A stretch of DNA of 64,000 nucleotides from CAKSEI01 sp964403505 (GCA_964403505.1 CAYOFP010000006.1:1-64000); one strand, 5' to 3'. Counted from the first letter of the stretch, positions 15,795 through 24,714 are shown. A program made the numbers and translations. Notes: generated by a model not told the origin, from the sequence alone.

Positions 15795-17465
15795 ATGGAT
15801 CATTTAAAGTTAGCTCAATTATTATTTCCGAATGTAACTCGTACACCCGAGGATATCGAGGCGCGCTATCCTGTACGTAACCTGCCCGAGGGTGCGAAGG
15901 TCACTCGTTTTGCGCCTTCTCCTACGGGATTTGTTCATCTCGGCGGTTTCTATCAGGCCACCCTCGGCGAGATGCTTGCTCACCAGAGCGGAGGTGTTTT
16001 TTATCTGCGCATTGAGGATACGGACTCAAAGCGTGAAGTGAAAGGCGCCGCAAAAGCGCTTATAGATACCCTCGGCCATTACGGTATAAGATTTGATGAA
16101 GGTGTCACTTTCGACGGAGAAATCGGTGATTACGGTCCGTACAAGCAGTCGCAAAGAGCGGATATATATCATGTTTACGCAAAAAGTCTCGTTGCTAAGG
16201 GACTCGCTTATCCGTGCTTTACTACCATAGAAGAGCTCGAGGAACTTAATAAAACCGATAAGAAAACAGAGAACAAAAATAAAGACTGGCTTGCAGAAAA
16301 AGAACAGAGAGAAGCCGAAAAGTTGAAGTCCCGTGCTATCACGATCGAAGAAGTCGAGGATAACATAAAAAAAGGCAATCCTTTTGTTCTTAGAATTCTC
16401 GCAAACGGCAACCCCGAAAATAAGATCCCTTTTACCGATCTTATAAAAGGAAAACTGGATATCCCTGAAAATGACGAGGATTTTGTACTGTTAAAAAGTG
16501 ACGGGATACCTACCTATCATTTTGCGCATGCAGTAGACGATCATTTAATGGGAACAACACATGTCGTACGCGGCGAAGAGTGGCTTCCGTCTCTTGCAAA
16601 GCACCTCATGTTATTCAGATATCTCGGATTTAAGGCTCCGAAATATCTTCATACTGCTACTATTATGCGCCTCGATGAGAACGGAAATAAAAAGAAGCTC
16701 TCTAAGCGTGATATGGGCGCAAGCATGGCTGACTATACAGAGATGGGATATGCACCGGAGTGCGTAATGGAATACATGATGACCCTCATAAATTCAAACT
16801 ATGAGGAATGGCACATGGCGAATCCTGATAAAGAATATACCGACTTCCCTTTCAGCATCAAAAAAATGAGCACTTCCGGCGCACTCTTTGATATCGATAA
16901 GCTCAATGACGTTTCAAAAAATGTGATATCTAAGATGACAGCCGAAAAGGTGTATAATGATCTGACCGTATGGGCAACTGAGTATGAAAAAGATTTTGCA
17001 CAAAAACTTACGGATGATAAGGATTACGCTATACAGATACTGTCGATCGGCCGCGGCGGCAAGAAACCGCGAAAAGATTATGCCAAATGGAACGAAGTAA
17101 AAAACTATATGTCTCTTTTCTATGATGACTATTTTGCAATTACAGATGAATATCCCGATAATTTTGATAAACAGGATATTAAAAACACCCTTTCTGGATT
17201 TGTCGACACATTTGATAATGCGGACGACCAGAATGTTTGGTTTGAAAAAATCAAAAGCGTAGCAGATAGCCTCGGATATGCTTCGGATATGAAAGCGTAT
17301 AAGGCGCAGCCCGAAAACTACAAGGGCAGCATCGCTGACATCAGTATGTTTTTACGCATTGCCGTGACAGGCAGAATAAATTCACCCGATATGTATACCG
17401 TCATGCAGATACTCGGAAAAGACAGGGTGATCACGAGATTAACCAATATGATATCTTCCCTATAA
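15795..17465 (+). CDS. gltX: Glutamyl-tRNA synthetase
   Basis: A 556-residue class I synthetase. It has the ATP motif APSPTGFVHLGG (HLGG at 48-51, the normal GluRS variant of HIGH) and KLSKR (301-305). A C-terminal anticodon-binding region follows FPFSIKKMSTSGALFDIDKLN. It charges tRNA-Glu in the cytoplasm. It is longer than standard ~480-residue bacterial GluRS, with an inserted Lys/Glu-rich segment around 150-195. The ATG at 15795 has an AGCGAGGA site. glnS follows 11 bases later. A separate glnS suggests this GluRS need not misacylate tRNA-Gln. Confidence 0.95.
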   Translation: MDHLKLAQLLFPNVTRTPEDIEARYPVRNLPEGAKVTRFAPSPTGFVHLGGFYQATLGEMLAHQSGGVFYLRIEDTDSKREVKGAAKALIDTLGHYGIRFDEGVTFDGEIGDYGPYKQSQRADIYHVYAKSLVAKGLAYPCFTTIEELEELNKTDKKTENKNKDWLAEKEQREAEKLKSRAITIEEVEDNIKKGNPFVLRILANGNPENKIPFTDLIKGKLDIPENDEDFVLLKSDGIPTYHFAHAVDDHLMGTTHVVRGEEWLPSLAKHLMLFRYLGFKAPKYLHTATIMRLDENGNKKKLSKRDMGASMADYTEMGYAPECVMEYMMTLINSNYEEWHMANPDKEYTDFPFSIKKMSTSGALFDIDKLNDVSKNVISKMTAEKVYNDLTVWATEYEKDFAQKLTDDKDYAIQILSIGRGGKKPRKDYAKWNEVKNYMSLFYDDYFAITDEYPDNFDKQDIKNTLSGFVDTFDNADDQNVWFEKIKSVADSLGYASDMKAYKAQPENYKGSIADISMFLRIAVTGRINSPDMYTVMQILGKDRVITRLTNMISSL

Positions 17466-17476
17466 GGAGAAAAACA

Positions 17477-19114
17477 ATGGATAATAACTTCATACACGAA
17501 TTTATTGAAGAGGACATGCGAAATGATCCGAATATGAAAATACACACACGTTTTCCGCCTGAGCCGAACGGATATCTTCACATCGGTCATTGTAAAGCGC
17601 TTGTAATTGATTTTGCAACCGCCGAAAAATATAACGGCATTTGCAATCTGCGCATGGATGATACAAATCCTGCGAAAGAAGATACCGAATACGTCGATGC
17701 CATTAAGGAAGATATCAGATGGCTTGGCTTTGATTGGGGTGACAGATTCTTTTACGGCTCTGACTACTTTGAAAAAGATTATGAATATGCGCTCGAGCTG
17801 ATTAAAAACGGAGATGCATATGTGTGTGAGCTTACACAGGATCAGATGGACGAATATCGCGGCGATTTAACTCATCCTGCAATCTCTCCATATCGGGACA
17901 GGTCGATAGAAGAGAGTCTTGACCTTTTCGAGAGAATGAAAAACGGTGAATTCCCGGAAGGAAAGTATACATTACGTGCGAAGATCGATCTTTCAAGCGG
18001 AAATTTCTGGCTGCGTGATCCTGTAATATACAGGATCAAGCACATCGAACATCATCGTCAGGGCACAAAATGGTGCATATTCCCGATGTATGACTTTGCT
18101 CACCCGATACAGGATGCGCTCGAGGGGGTTACACACTCGCTTTGCTCTCTTGAATATGAGATCCACCGTCCCCTTTATAACTGGGTCATTGAACATGTCA
18201 GCGTGCCGTGTCATCCGAGACAGATAGAATTCGCCAGACTCAATATAACGCATACGGTTCTCTCAAAAAGATTTCTAAGATATCTTGTTGAGAACAATAT
18301 CGTGGACGGATGGGACGACCCACGTATGCCGACGCTTTGCGGTTTACGCAGAAGAGGTTACACGGCTGATTCTATTCTCGATTTTATTAATCGCGCCGGA
18401 GTTGCAAAGACCGATTCGATGATAGAGATTGAACTGCTCGAGCATTGCATTCGTGAAGAATTAAACGCTACTGCAAAGCGAAAAATCGCCGTTTTTGAGC
18501 CGATTAAAGTCGTGATCGACAATTACCCCGACGAAAAAGTCGAATACTTCGATATATCGAATAATCCTCTTGATGAGAACGCAGGCACACGTCCCCTTCC
18601 CTTCACTAAGAATATTTATATTGATGCCTCCGATTTTTCTGAGAATCCCCCGCCGAAGTTCTTCCGTCTCAAGCCGGATTCTGAGGTCAGGCTCATGGGT
18701 GCGTATATTATCAAATGTGGTGATATAATTAAGAATCCCGATGGCTCGATAAAGGAAATACACGCTACGGCTGATATCGAGACGGGCAACGGTAATCCAA
18801 CCGACAGAAAGGTAAAGGGTACGATCCATTGGCTTTCCTGTGACTATTGTGATGATATCGATGTGGTTCTTTACGATAAGATCTTCACCGAGTCTAATAT
18901 GAACGCGATACCATCTGATGAATATATCGACTATCTGAATCCAGATTCGGCACGCAAGATACACGGAGCTAAAGTAGAAAAATCCGTTGATGACGAGCCA
19001 GCTGATGCAAAATTCCAATTTGTCAGATGCGGATATTTCACGAGAGACTCGAAAGATCCATCTGTTTTCATCAGGACGGTTACATTGAAGGACAGTTTTA
19101 AGCCGACCAATTAA
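17477..19114 (+). CDS. glnS: Glutaminyl-tRNA synthetase
   Basis: A 545-residue class I GlnRS. It has FPPEPNGYLHIGHCK (HIGH at 35-38), the GlnRS-specific MDDTNPAKE, GTKWCIFPMYDFAHPI, and VLSKR (261-265). The C-terminal half holds the two beta-barrel anticodon domains ending in FIRTVTLKDSF. It charges tRNA-Gln directly. Most Bacillota use GatCAB amidation instead, so glnS is a lineage-specific acquisition. It is cotranscribed with gltX, has an AAGGAG site, and ends before a strong hairpin. Confidence 0.96.
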   Translation: MDNNFIHEFIEEDMRNDPNMKIHTRFPPEPNGYLHIGHCKALVIDFATAEKYNGICNLRMDDTNPAKEDTEYVDAIKEDIRWLGFDWGDRFFYGSDYFEKDYEYALELIKNGDAYVCELTQDQMDEYRGDLTHPAISPYRDRSIEESLDLFERMKNGEFPEGKYTLRAKIDLSSGNFWLRDPVIYRIKHIEHHRQGTKWCIFPMYDFAHPIQDALEGVTHSLCSLEYEIHRPLYNWVIEHVSVPCHPRQIEFARLNITHTVLSKRFLRYLVENNIVDGWDDPRMPTLCGLRRRGYTADSILDFINRAGVAKTDSMIEIELLEHCIREELNATAKRKIAVFEPIKVVIDNYPDEKVEYFDISNNPLDENAGTRPLPFTKNIYIDASDFSENPPPKFFRLKPDSEVRLMGAYIIKCGDIIKNPDGSIKEIHATADIETGNGNPTDRKVKGTIHWLSCDYCDDIDVVLYDKIFTESNMNAIPSDEYIDYLNPDSARKIHGAKVEKSVDDEPADAKFQFVRCGYFTRDSKDPSVFIRTVTLKDSFKPTN

Positions 19115-19143
19115 ACCCAGAAATTTAACATTGCACACAAAAT

Positions 19144-19180
19144 AAAAGATGGCAGCACTGATGTGTCGCCATCTTTTGTA
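19144..19180 (+). terminator. Terminator after glnS (convergent with dockerin gene)
   Basis: A 10-bp stem AAAAGATGGC (19144-19153) pairs with GCCATCTTTT (19168-19177) around a 14-base loop. The flanks give a T run on either strand. It lies between two convergent genes and probably ends both. Confidence 0.82.
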
Positions 19181-19200
19181 TTATTTAGTTAAACTGTTGA

Positions 19201-22200
19201 TCAACCGAGCGTAGCACCTGGCCATTTGGCAACGTATCTTGAAAGGTCGGATACGTCATCGCCATTGATTTCTCCGTCGCCGTTTATATCAGCCGCAACA
19301 GCAGATTCAAGAATTGCACCCGGCCATTTAGCAACGTATCTTGAAAGATCAGATACATCATCACCGTTTATTTCTCCGTCGCAGTTTACATCGCCGACTG
19401 TGCATTCGGGTGTATTATATACGGCATGTACATCCATCGAGTCGATAAACTGAGTGACTTCATTACCGTCTGCATCAGCCCAATATGCGAAGTTCTCGCT
19501 AAGATCCTTGCCGTTATACATACTTGCTACGCTGGGGACGTATTTTGAGCTATATGAATTCCGGCTTTCCTCTATCTTGTTTGTGTAAAGCCATGAACCG
19601 TCGGCATCATAGAAGCGTATTTCAGGTGCGAACAGACCATCCATATACATTACCGTAAAGGTGGCGTTTCCGCTTTCATCATCCGACTTGCCGCCGCGAG
19701 TGGAATGTGGATCGTTGAAGATAAGGGAGTTGATCTTATCGATACCGCACCATGTGAGCAGTGACACGGAAATATTAACATAGTAGTAACCGTCGGTATA
19801 TATAGAATCAATTAAAGGAAGAGTCTTATTATAGTTGCCTGAGTTGTTTGAATCTATATTATTGTTACCACCGTTAATAAATGTTCTCGGTCCTGCGAGA
19901 GATACCGGATTATCTTCGCTTGAGCCTTCTATTTTAATCAGCAGGGATATCCATGTGCTGGTCGTTTCGTATGAGCCTTTTTCTTCACCGAAAAGAACGA
20001 CCTTCTCTGTTATCTTTCCTGAAGCGGTGTATTCGGTGGCGATAGAAGATGTATTGACCGATGTAAGAGCATACTGCGCAGTCACGACCGTATCTTCATT
20101 TATTTCAGATGTCGATATATCCCAAGATGTAAAGTGATACCAGTTATCTTCATCTGCTTTGCCGTCAAGCAGACCTTTCTGAGTGACAGATGTGCCATCG
20201 CCGGCGGCAACATAATTTATCGCGATCAACGAACCGTCGATATCCATCCACTTGACCTGATACCATGTTGTGACGGGAATATTATCGACCAAAGCATAGA
20301 CCTTCATATCTCCCTGAATGTTGGTCAGATCAACATCCAAGCCATTGACATCTACCCACTTTACAAACTTGTGATAATAGCAGTCGCCGGCATCATAAGC
20401 GTCGGTGGCATATGTGGGGATGCCGTTATATACAGCATTCTGACTTTTTACGACCTTTTCCGTATAGAATATTTTTTCTGTTCCGTCTTCTTCAACAGCG
20501 CTGATATATTTAACGGTGAATTCAACATTCTGATGCTCGAATATAGCATAAAATTTCACATCGCTGTTTACGACAACCGTCTCGATATTGACGATATTCT
20601 CACCGTCGAGCGACCAACCCATGAAGATAAATTTACCGGTTGCATCGTCTTCTTTTTCGGGAGCAACAGGAGCTTCAACGGTCGAATTGGGAAGAACGTC
20701 CTCTATTGTACAATAAACTGTATCATCGCACATAAATGTCGCTGTATACTTCTCTGTTATTTCAACAGGCTCATACTCAGCATGAACGCTCATGACCTCG
20801 TATACAGGCTTGTCGGATACATCGTTTCCTTTTTCATCATACCAACCGATGAAGTTATAGGAGTAGGATGAGTCGGATGCCTTTATGGGATTTTCAAGTC
20901 CCGTGCTTTCCCTGAAAATATCACTGACGCTGACGAGCTCGCCCTTTCCGGCGTCACCGGACATGTTATCTTTTCTGCCGGTATAGTCCGTATATTTCTT
21001 TGTATATGAGCCTATCAGTTCGCCGTTGGAATAATAGGATACCACGGGAGAGAGATTATCTGCTACGATAGCGAGCATGGTAAATCTCGCATTTTCATTC
21101 GTATTAACAGCATCGCGGAGTTTATTTCCAGTCGTTCCGAATATATTAAAGGTTTTAATGCCGTAAAGCTGCCTATTGTCCATATTATCTTTGTTGACAT
21201 ACATATAATAGTAGCCGTCTTTTTCGATCGTCAGGTATGTCGCCGTCTTGTTCTGCGACTGTCCGCAGTTCAGCGTCCACTGGTCCCATCCGCCGACATC
21301 TGCGTTGTAATTGAATTTATCTGCGATGATCGGAGTCTCAACGCCCTCAACTTTGAAGACAAAGGTTGCACCGTCTTTCGCTCCGCCGAAGGATACGTTT
21401 CCGTTCCAAAGTGTCTGTGCCTTGGGAGCAGTGCCCTCCTCGGCTGAATTAATCCTGACACTTTCAGGATATGAGAAGAAGCTTCCCTCCTGATGAAGTG
21501 AATCGATGTGGATAAGAATATCCACGGATTTTGCCGGAACATTCGAGCCGACATTTGCCGTACCCGAAGCGGAGATAGAATAGTCTCCCGTAACAACGTA
21601 TCCGGCGATATCAAATAATACCTTTGCACTGCCTGCATCTGCGGTCAGAAGCGCACCATTTGTGGTTTCTTCGAGCGCTGTTCCGTTGGCAAGGCGCGGA
21701 TTTGTAAATACCGCCTTATCATATGTAAGCGCAAGGTTCATGGAGCTTACATTTTCGGCGTTTACCGTAACATCAACGGCATAACCGTTTGTATTCTCGA
21801 CCGTGTTATCCCCGGCTATTGTTATCGGCAAAGCTTCTGAATATTGAGGATAAATTGAACTCTGCCCCAAAACGTATTCGATTTTATTGCCATTTGCATC
21901 AGCATAAGACGAAACAAATTGTGTACCGTCAGAGCCGATCATGTCGCCGAACAGGCTGAAGCCGGTATCGACTTTTGTTATTTTGGAGTCGCTCCAGACA
22001 GTCTTTGTAGCCTTCGCATCGACGCTTACGGTGGTCATTTTCATGCCAAGCATTTTGTTATCAGCAGAATATGCTGCAACAATTCGAGGTGTGATATTGC
22101 CCTCGACGATGCCTACAAGAGATACTGTAATATCGTCAGAAACGGTATAATCACCGTTGCCGTAGCCGTTCTGGAAGGGTTTGAATTCCTCGACCTTTGT

Positions 22201-23028
22201 GACTCCTGCAGCCGAGCTGAAATAATGAGCGTTCCAGAAAGCTGTATCGCCACTGAGATCGGAAAACGGTACATACCATGCATATACGCCGTCTTCAGTG
22301 AGGGTTTTAGGAGTGCCTGCATAGCCATTCCACATGTAGCTATTAAAGTTATTGATATTACCCGGAATGGCAACCTTTACCTCTTCGCCGTCCTCGTTGG
22401 TTTCGGTTTTCTCGGAAACTAATGTGTGATAAATCGAAATTCTGTTTTTGGCGTAAGTGACACTCTCGCCTGCGGGTATTCCCTCGAATTTGAGAAGAAA
22501 TGTAAGGCCGCCTTTGTCGTCAGTCCGGAAGGTATATCCGTCCTCAGGCAAAAGGTTTTTCGCTGTTCCGAAGGTAGTCGATATCGGCTCGTCGTATATT
22601 ACGCCCGCATATTTAATATCCTCGCCGCCGACCGGATAAACCGATGGGTTTTGATTCCAACCTGACGGATTATCGAGAATATACAGACTGTTCAGCTTGA
22701 GACCCGACAAATTGCCCGTCTGCTCTGCACCGCCGCCGTTCTTTTTCTTTGTGTCGAAGATATAGTTGCATCCACCGCTGCCGAGCTTTCCGTCGGTATC
22801 GGCATAGCACCATATATCATCTACTACATGCTCGAGGGCATATCCGGGCCAGCTTGAATTGGTGGCGTCTCCACCCCATACATGCAGATACACGTCGCCC
22901 CATCCGCGTGTGTTCTTGAAATAAATTTTGTTGACACTTGGCGTGTCTTCAGCGCTCACACCGATCGCAAAGGTACACATTGTAGCGATCATCGCAATTG
23001 CCAAAATGAATGACAAAATTCTTTTCAT
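19201..23028 (-). CDS. Secreted dockerin protein with starch-binding-like domain
   Basis: A 1275-residue exported protein. It has a signal peptide (1-26), then a CBM26-like starch-binding module (about 33-135: IYFKNTRGWGDVYLHVWGG, WPGYALE). A cohesin-like stretch follows (about 411-510). Repeats with W...FYA-type ends resemble InlB/Listeria-Bacteroides repeats (about 715-990). The C-terminal type I dockerin (1211-1275) has two DxNxDGxINxxD calcium motifs. A further module occurs three times near 174-335, 553-680 and 1025-1152. No glycosidase catalytic domain is seen, so it probably binds substrate or other proteins in a cellulosome/amylosome-like complex. AGGAGG precedes the ATG. Confidence 0.85.
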   Translation of the reverse strand: MKRILSFILAIAMIATMCTFAIGVSAEDTPSVNKIYFKNTRGWGDVYLHVWGGDATNSSWPGYALEHVVDDIWCYADTDGKLGSGGCNYIFDTKKKNGGGAEQTGNLSGLKLNSLYILDNPSGWNQNPSVYPVGGEDIKYAGVIYDEPISTTFGTAKNLLPEDGYTFRTDDKGGLTFLLKFEGIPAGESVTYAKNRISIYHTLVSEKTETNEDGEEVKVAIPGNINNFNSYMWNGYAGTPKTLTEDGVYAWYVPFSDLSGDTAFWNAHYFSSAAGVTKVEEFKPFQNGYGNGDYTVSDDITVSLVGIVEGNITPRIVAAYSADNKMLGMKMTTVSVDAKATKTVWSDSKITKVDTGFSLFGDMIGSDGTQFVSSYADANGNKIEYVLGQSSIYPQYSEALPITIAGDNTVENTNGYAVDVTVNAENVSSMNLALTYDKAVFTNPRLANGTALEETTNGALLTADAGSAKVLFDIAGYVVTGDYSISASGTANVGSNVPAKSVDILIHIDSLHQEGSFFSYPESVRINSAEEGTAPKAQTLWNGNVSFGGAKDGATFVFKVEGVETPIIADKFNYNADVGGWDQWTLNCGQSQNKTATYLTIEKDGYYYMYVNKDNMDNRQLYGIKTFNIFGTTGNKLRDAVNTNENARFTMLAIVADNLSPVVSYYSNGELIGSYTKKYTDYTGRKDNMSGDAGKGELVSVSDIFRESTGLENPIKASDSSYSYNFIGWYDEKGNDVSDKPVYEVMSVHAEYEPVEITEKYTATFMCDDTVYCTIEDVLPNSTVEAPVAPEKEDDATGKFIFMGWSLDGENIVNIETVVVNSDVKFYAIFEHQNVEFTVKYISAVEEDGTEKIFYTEKVVKSQNAVYNGIPTYATDAYDAGDCYYHKFVKWVDVNGLDVDLTNIQGDMKVYALVDNIPVTTWYQVKWMDIDGSLIAINYVAAGDGTSVTQKGLLDGKADEDNWYHFTSWDISTSEINEDTVVTAQYALTSVNTSSIATEYTASGKITEKVVLFGEEKGSYETTSTWISLLIKIEGSSEDNPVSLAGPRTFINGGNNNIDSNNSGNYNKTLPLIDSIYTDGYYYVNISVSLLTWCGIDKINSLIFNDPHSTRGGKSDDESGNATFTVMYMDGLFAPEIRFYDADGSWLYTNKIEESRNSYSSKYVPSVASMYNGKDLSENFAYWADADGNEVTQFIDSMDVHAVYNTPECTVGDVNCDGEINGDDVSDLSRYVAKWPGAILESAVAADINGDGEINGDDVSDLSRYVAKWPGATLG
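19220..19392. repeat. Near-identical DNA repeats encoding the two dockerin halves
   Basis: A 71-base unit at 19220-19290 recurs at 19322-19392, offset 102 bases (34 codons), with about ten mostly synonymous differences. It encodes INGDDVSDLSRYVAKWPGA twice. The likeness points to a recent internal duplication or gene conversion. Confidence 0.85.
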
Positions 23029-23045
23029 GTTTTTCCTCCTGTATT

Positions 23046-23061
23046 ATTGACAACTGTCAAT
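23046..23061. promoter_or_regulatory. Palindromic operator-like site before the dockerin gene
   Basis: ATTGACA and TGTCAAT are 7-bp arms separated by 2 bases, centred between the predicted transcription start and the ribosome site of the dockerin gene. The geometry fits a repressor operator; no regulator is identified in the window. Confidence 0.4.
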
Positions 23062-23074
23062 TTTATTTAACTTT

Positions 23075-23103
23075 ATTTTAACCCCTGCGATAAAAAAATG
23101 CAA
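23075..23103 (-). promoter_or_regulatory. Putative promoter of the dockerin gene
   Basis: On the minus strand TTGCAT (23103-23098), a 17-base spacer and TAAAAT (23080-23075) lie 46 bases before the start codon. The -10 box is one base off consensus and the -35 box is weaker. Confidence 0.5.
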
Positions 23104-23247
23104 CAAGTTACAGAAGATACAAAAATATTGATAAAATATTTGTCTGTCTGGTTAAAAAAATGACGAAATCATCTATTTTGTTTGGTGATTATTACTTATT
23201 ACTTGTAATACTTTCATTTAATTGAATGAATTATAGTGAAATGTTAC

Positions 23248-23272
23248 AAAAAAGAGCCCGAATGGGCTCTTT
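23248..23272 (-). terminator. Terminator after the Cys-rich protein gene
   Basis: A 9-bp stem AAAGAGCCC/GGGCTCTTT with a 4-base loop (23260-23263) is followed on the minus strand by six T. It lies 17 bases after the stop of the Cys-rich gene. Confidence 0.88.
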
Positions 23273-23288
23273 TAATATTATTACTTCC

Positions 23289-24089
23289 TTATTTCTTCTT
23301 TGAAAACGATGGCGGATAGAATTCGTTGACAGGAAAGGACATCCTGCTAAATACCGAGCACGGATTGGAATCGCAGTTATCTACGCATTGCTTGTCGGGC
23401 ACGGAGTATTCAGATGCTTGTATCAGATACTGCGCAGGACGTTCTATTCTGATTACGGAAAAGAATCCAAGAGTGACATAAAGCACCCTTTCGCTCTTAT
23501 GTCCCGACAGACCACCTGTAATGCACGAAAGAACCGGAACGGGTATTTCATCATGCGTACAGAAACAGCAACAGTCCGACGAGTGTTCTTTAATAACACA
23601 TGAGAGTGCAACAGGGTCAACGGCCTCGACAACGACCGTAGGGTCGTTTGTTGAGTATTTTCCGCTGCCGCATCTACCGCAAAACGGCGTGTCTATACCG
23701 CTCTTGAATATTTTTACGTTACCTTCGCTGCCATAGAGGACAACTTTCTTTTCACATACTGCTATACCTTCGACTTCCTGGCTCTTTCCTGCGCAAATGC
23801 AGCACTCGACTACAACCTTGACATAAAATCTTACAGTGATCTGATAGAATCCTCTGTTGAACTGAACGTTTTCAGTATATATATCTGTGTGTATCAATTC
23901 AGCGCACTTAACACGCACGCCGGTCGCATTATTTATTATCTCCTCGCCGAAGTCTGTCAAAAAGACCTCAACATTTTCAAAACAGTCTTTATCTCTACAG
24001 CTGTCAAGGATTCTGTTGCAATCGACGCATACGACTTCCTTGCATTGCAGAGATGATGGCATACCGATATTATTTCTACTGTCGGCCAT
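23289..24089 (-). CDS. Cysteine-rich conserved protein of unknown function
   Basis: A 266-residue protein with 21 cysteines, many paired or clustered: CVDC, CCIC, CGRC and CCCFC. The first 200 residues look beta-rich (FNRGFYQITVRFYVKVVVE, KKVVLYGSEGNVKIF). The C-terminus has DKQCVDNCDSNPC and ends in basic SFSKKK. There is no signal peptide or membrane helix. I recall similar unnamed proteins in other Clostridia but know no function. Cys richness without export would fit a spore coat protein or a metal-binding protein; neither is shown. It is monocistronic, has a GGAGG site, and is closed by its own terminator. Confidence 0.75.
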   Translation of the reverse strand: MADSRNNIGMPSSLQCKEVVCVDCNRILDSCRDKDCFENVEVFLTDFGEEIINNATGVRVKCAELIHTDIYTENVQFNRGFYQITVRFYVKVVVECCICAGKSQEVEGIAVCEKKVVLYGSEGNVKIFKSGIDTPFCGRCGSGKYSTNDPTVVVEAVDPVALSCVIKEHSSDCCCFCTHDEIPVPVLSCITGGLSGHKSERVLYVTLGFFSVIRIERPAQYLIQASEYSVPDKQCVDNCDSNPCSVFSRMSFPVNEFYPPSFSKKK

Positions 24090-24168
24090 TTAATTTCCTC
24101 CATTTACTTTTTTCCGTTCCATTTACATATTATGCAGTGCAACAAAAAATGACCGTGGCGGTATAAAC

Positions 24169-24195
24169 AAAGGACTGCGTTTTTCGCAGTCCTTT
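24169..24195 (-). terminator. Terminator after the small P-loop gene
   Basis: An 11-bp perfect stem AAAGGACTGCG/CGCAGTCCTTT with a 5-base T loop lies 22 bases beyond the stop of the P-loop gene. The T tract on the minus strand is short (TTTGTTT). Confidence 0.75.
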
Positions 24196-24217
24196 TGTGT
24201 TACTTATTACGATTGAA

Positions 24218-24628
24218 TTACTTTACATACTGGAGCAAGCTCTCAGGTAACTCTTCCTTTGCGATAGAAGAAGTCATGGTAATATTCAATTCCTGAGCTT
24301 CTGCAAATATTGCAAGCTTTCTTACGAAATGACCAAATTCCTCAACATCATTTTTGCAGATCTTAAGGCATGAATCGATAAATATATCCTTGGCGTCATG
24401 ATCGCCTGCGCACAGACCCGCAATAAAACCAAAGAGATAATGTGCATCGCTTATCATGTATTCGTCAGTATCGACGAGTCTCGCCATATATTTTATCTCA
24501 TGTCTGAGCTTTGTTCCCTTTTCAAGGCAAACGACAGAGCCTTTGGAAGACTCAACAGTAGTATTCACAAGATCGATAAGTGTTTTTGTTTTTCCGGTGC
24601 CTTTTACACCAACAATAAGATTAATCAT
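24218..24628 (-). CDS. Small P-loop NTPase-like protein
   Basis: A 136-residue protein that starts directly with MINLIVGVKGTGKTKTL, a Walker A loop at residues 8-15. A possible Walker B is DIFIDSCLK and a sensor-like strand is LNITMTSSI. It is far smaller than a typical ATPase and has no partner domain, resembling a minimal RecA/RAD55-like core. No family function is known to me. It has a good promoter and an ATCGGAGG-type ribosome site and is followed by a terminator, so it is expressed alone. Confidence 0.75.
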   Translation of the reverse strand: MINLIVGVKGTGKTKTLIDLVNTTVESSKGSVVCLEKGTKLRHEIKYMARLVDTDEYMISDAHYLFGFIAGLCAGDHDAKDIFIDSCLKICKNDVEEFGHFVRKLAIFAEAQELNITMTSSIAKEELPESLLQYVK

Positions 24629-24666
24629 ATTGTATCCTCCGAAATAGCATTGATTTCTCTATAACA

Positions 24667-24695
24667 ATTATACAATATAACAAGACATATTGCAA
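24667..24695 (-). promoter_or_regulatory. Promoter of the small P-loop gene
   Basis: On the minus strand TTGCAA (24695-24690), a 17-base spacer and an exact TATAAT (24672-24667) lie 39 bases before the ATG. Confidence 0.72.
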
Positions 24696-24714
24696 TAGAT
24701 TTTAGAAAAAACGC

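Noticed and set aside
16208..16411. Small minus-strand frame inside gltX
   Set aside because: Antisense to a Lys/Glu-rich insertion; Ser/Phe bias is the expected complement.
20134..20871. Long open frame (245 codons) on the plus strand
   Set aside because: It lies wholly antisense to the dockerin gene, has no ribosome site and shows no recognisable domain; it is a by-product of the opposite frame.
24090..24168. Sporulation sigma-factor promoter before the Cys-rich gene
   Set aside because: A CATAATATG element was noticed, but no matching -35 element could be placed at the right distance.
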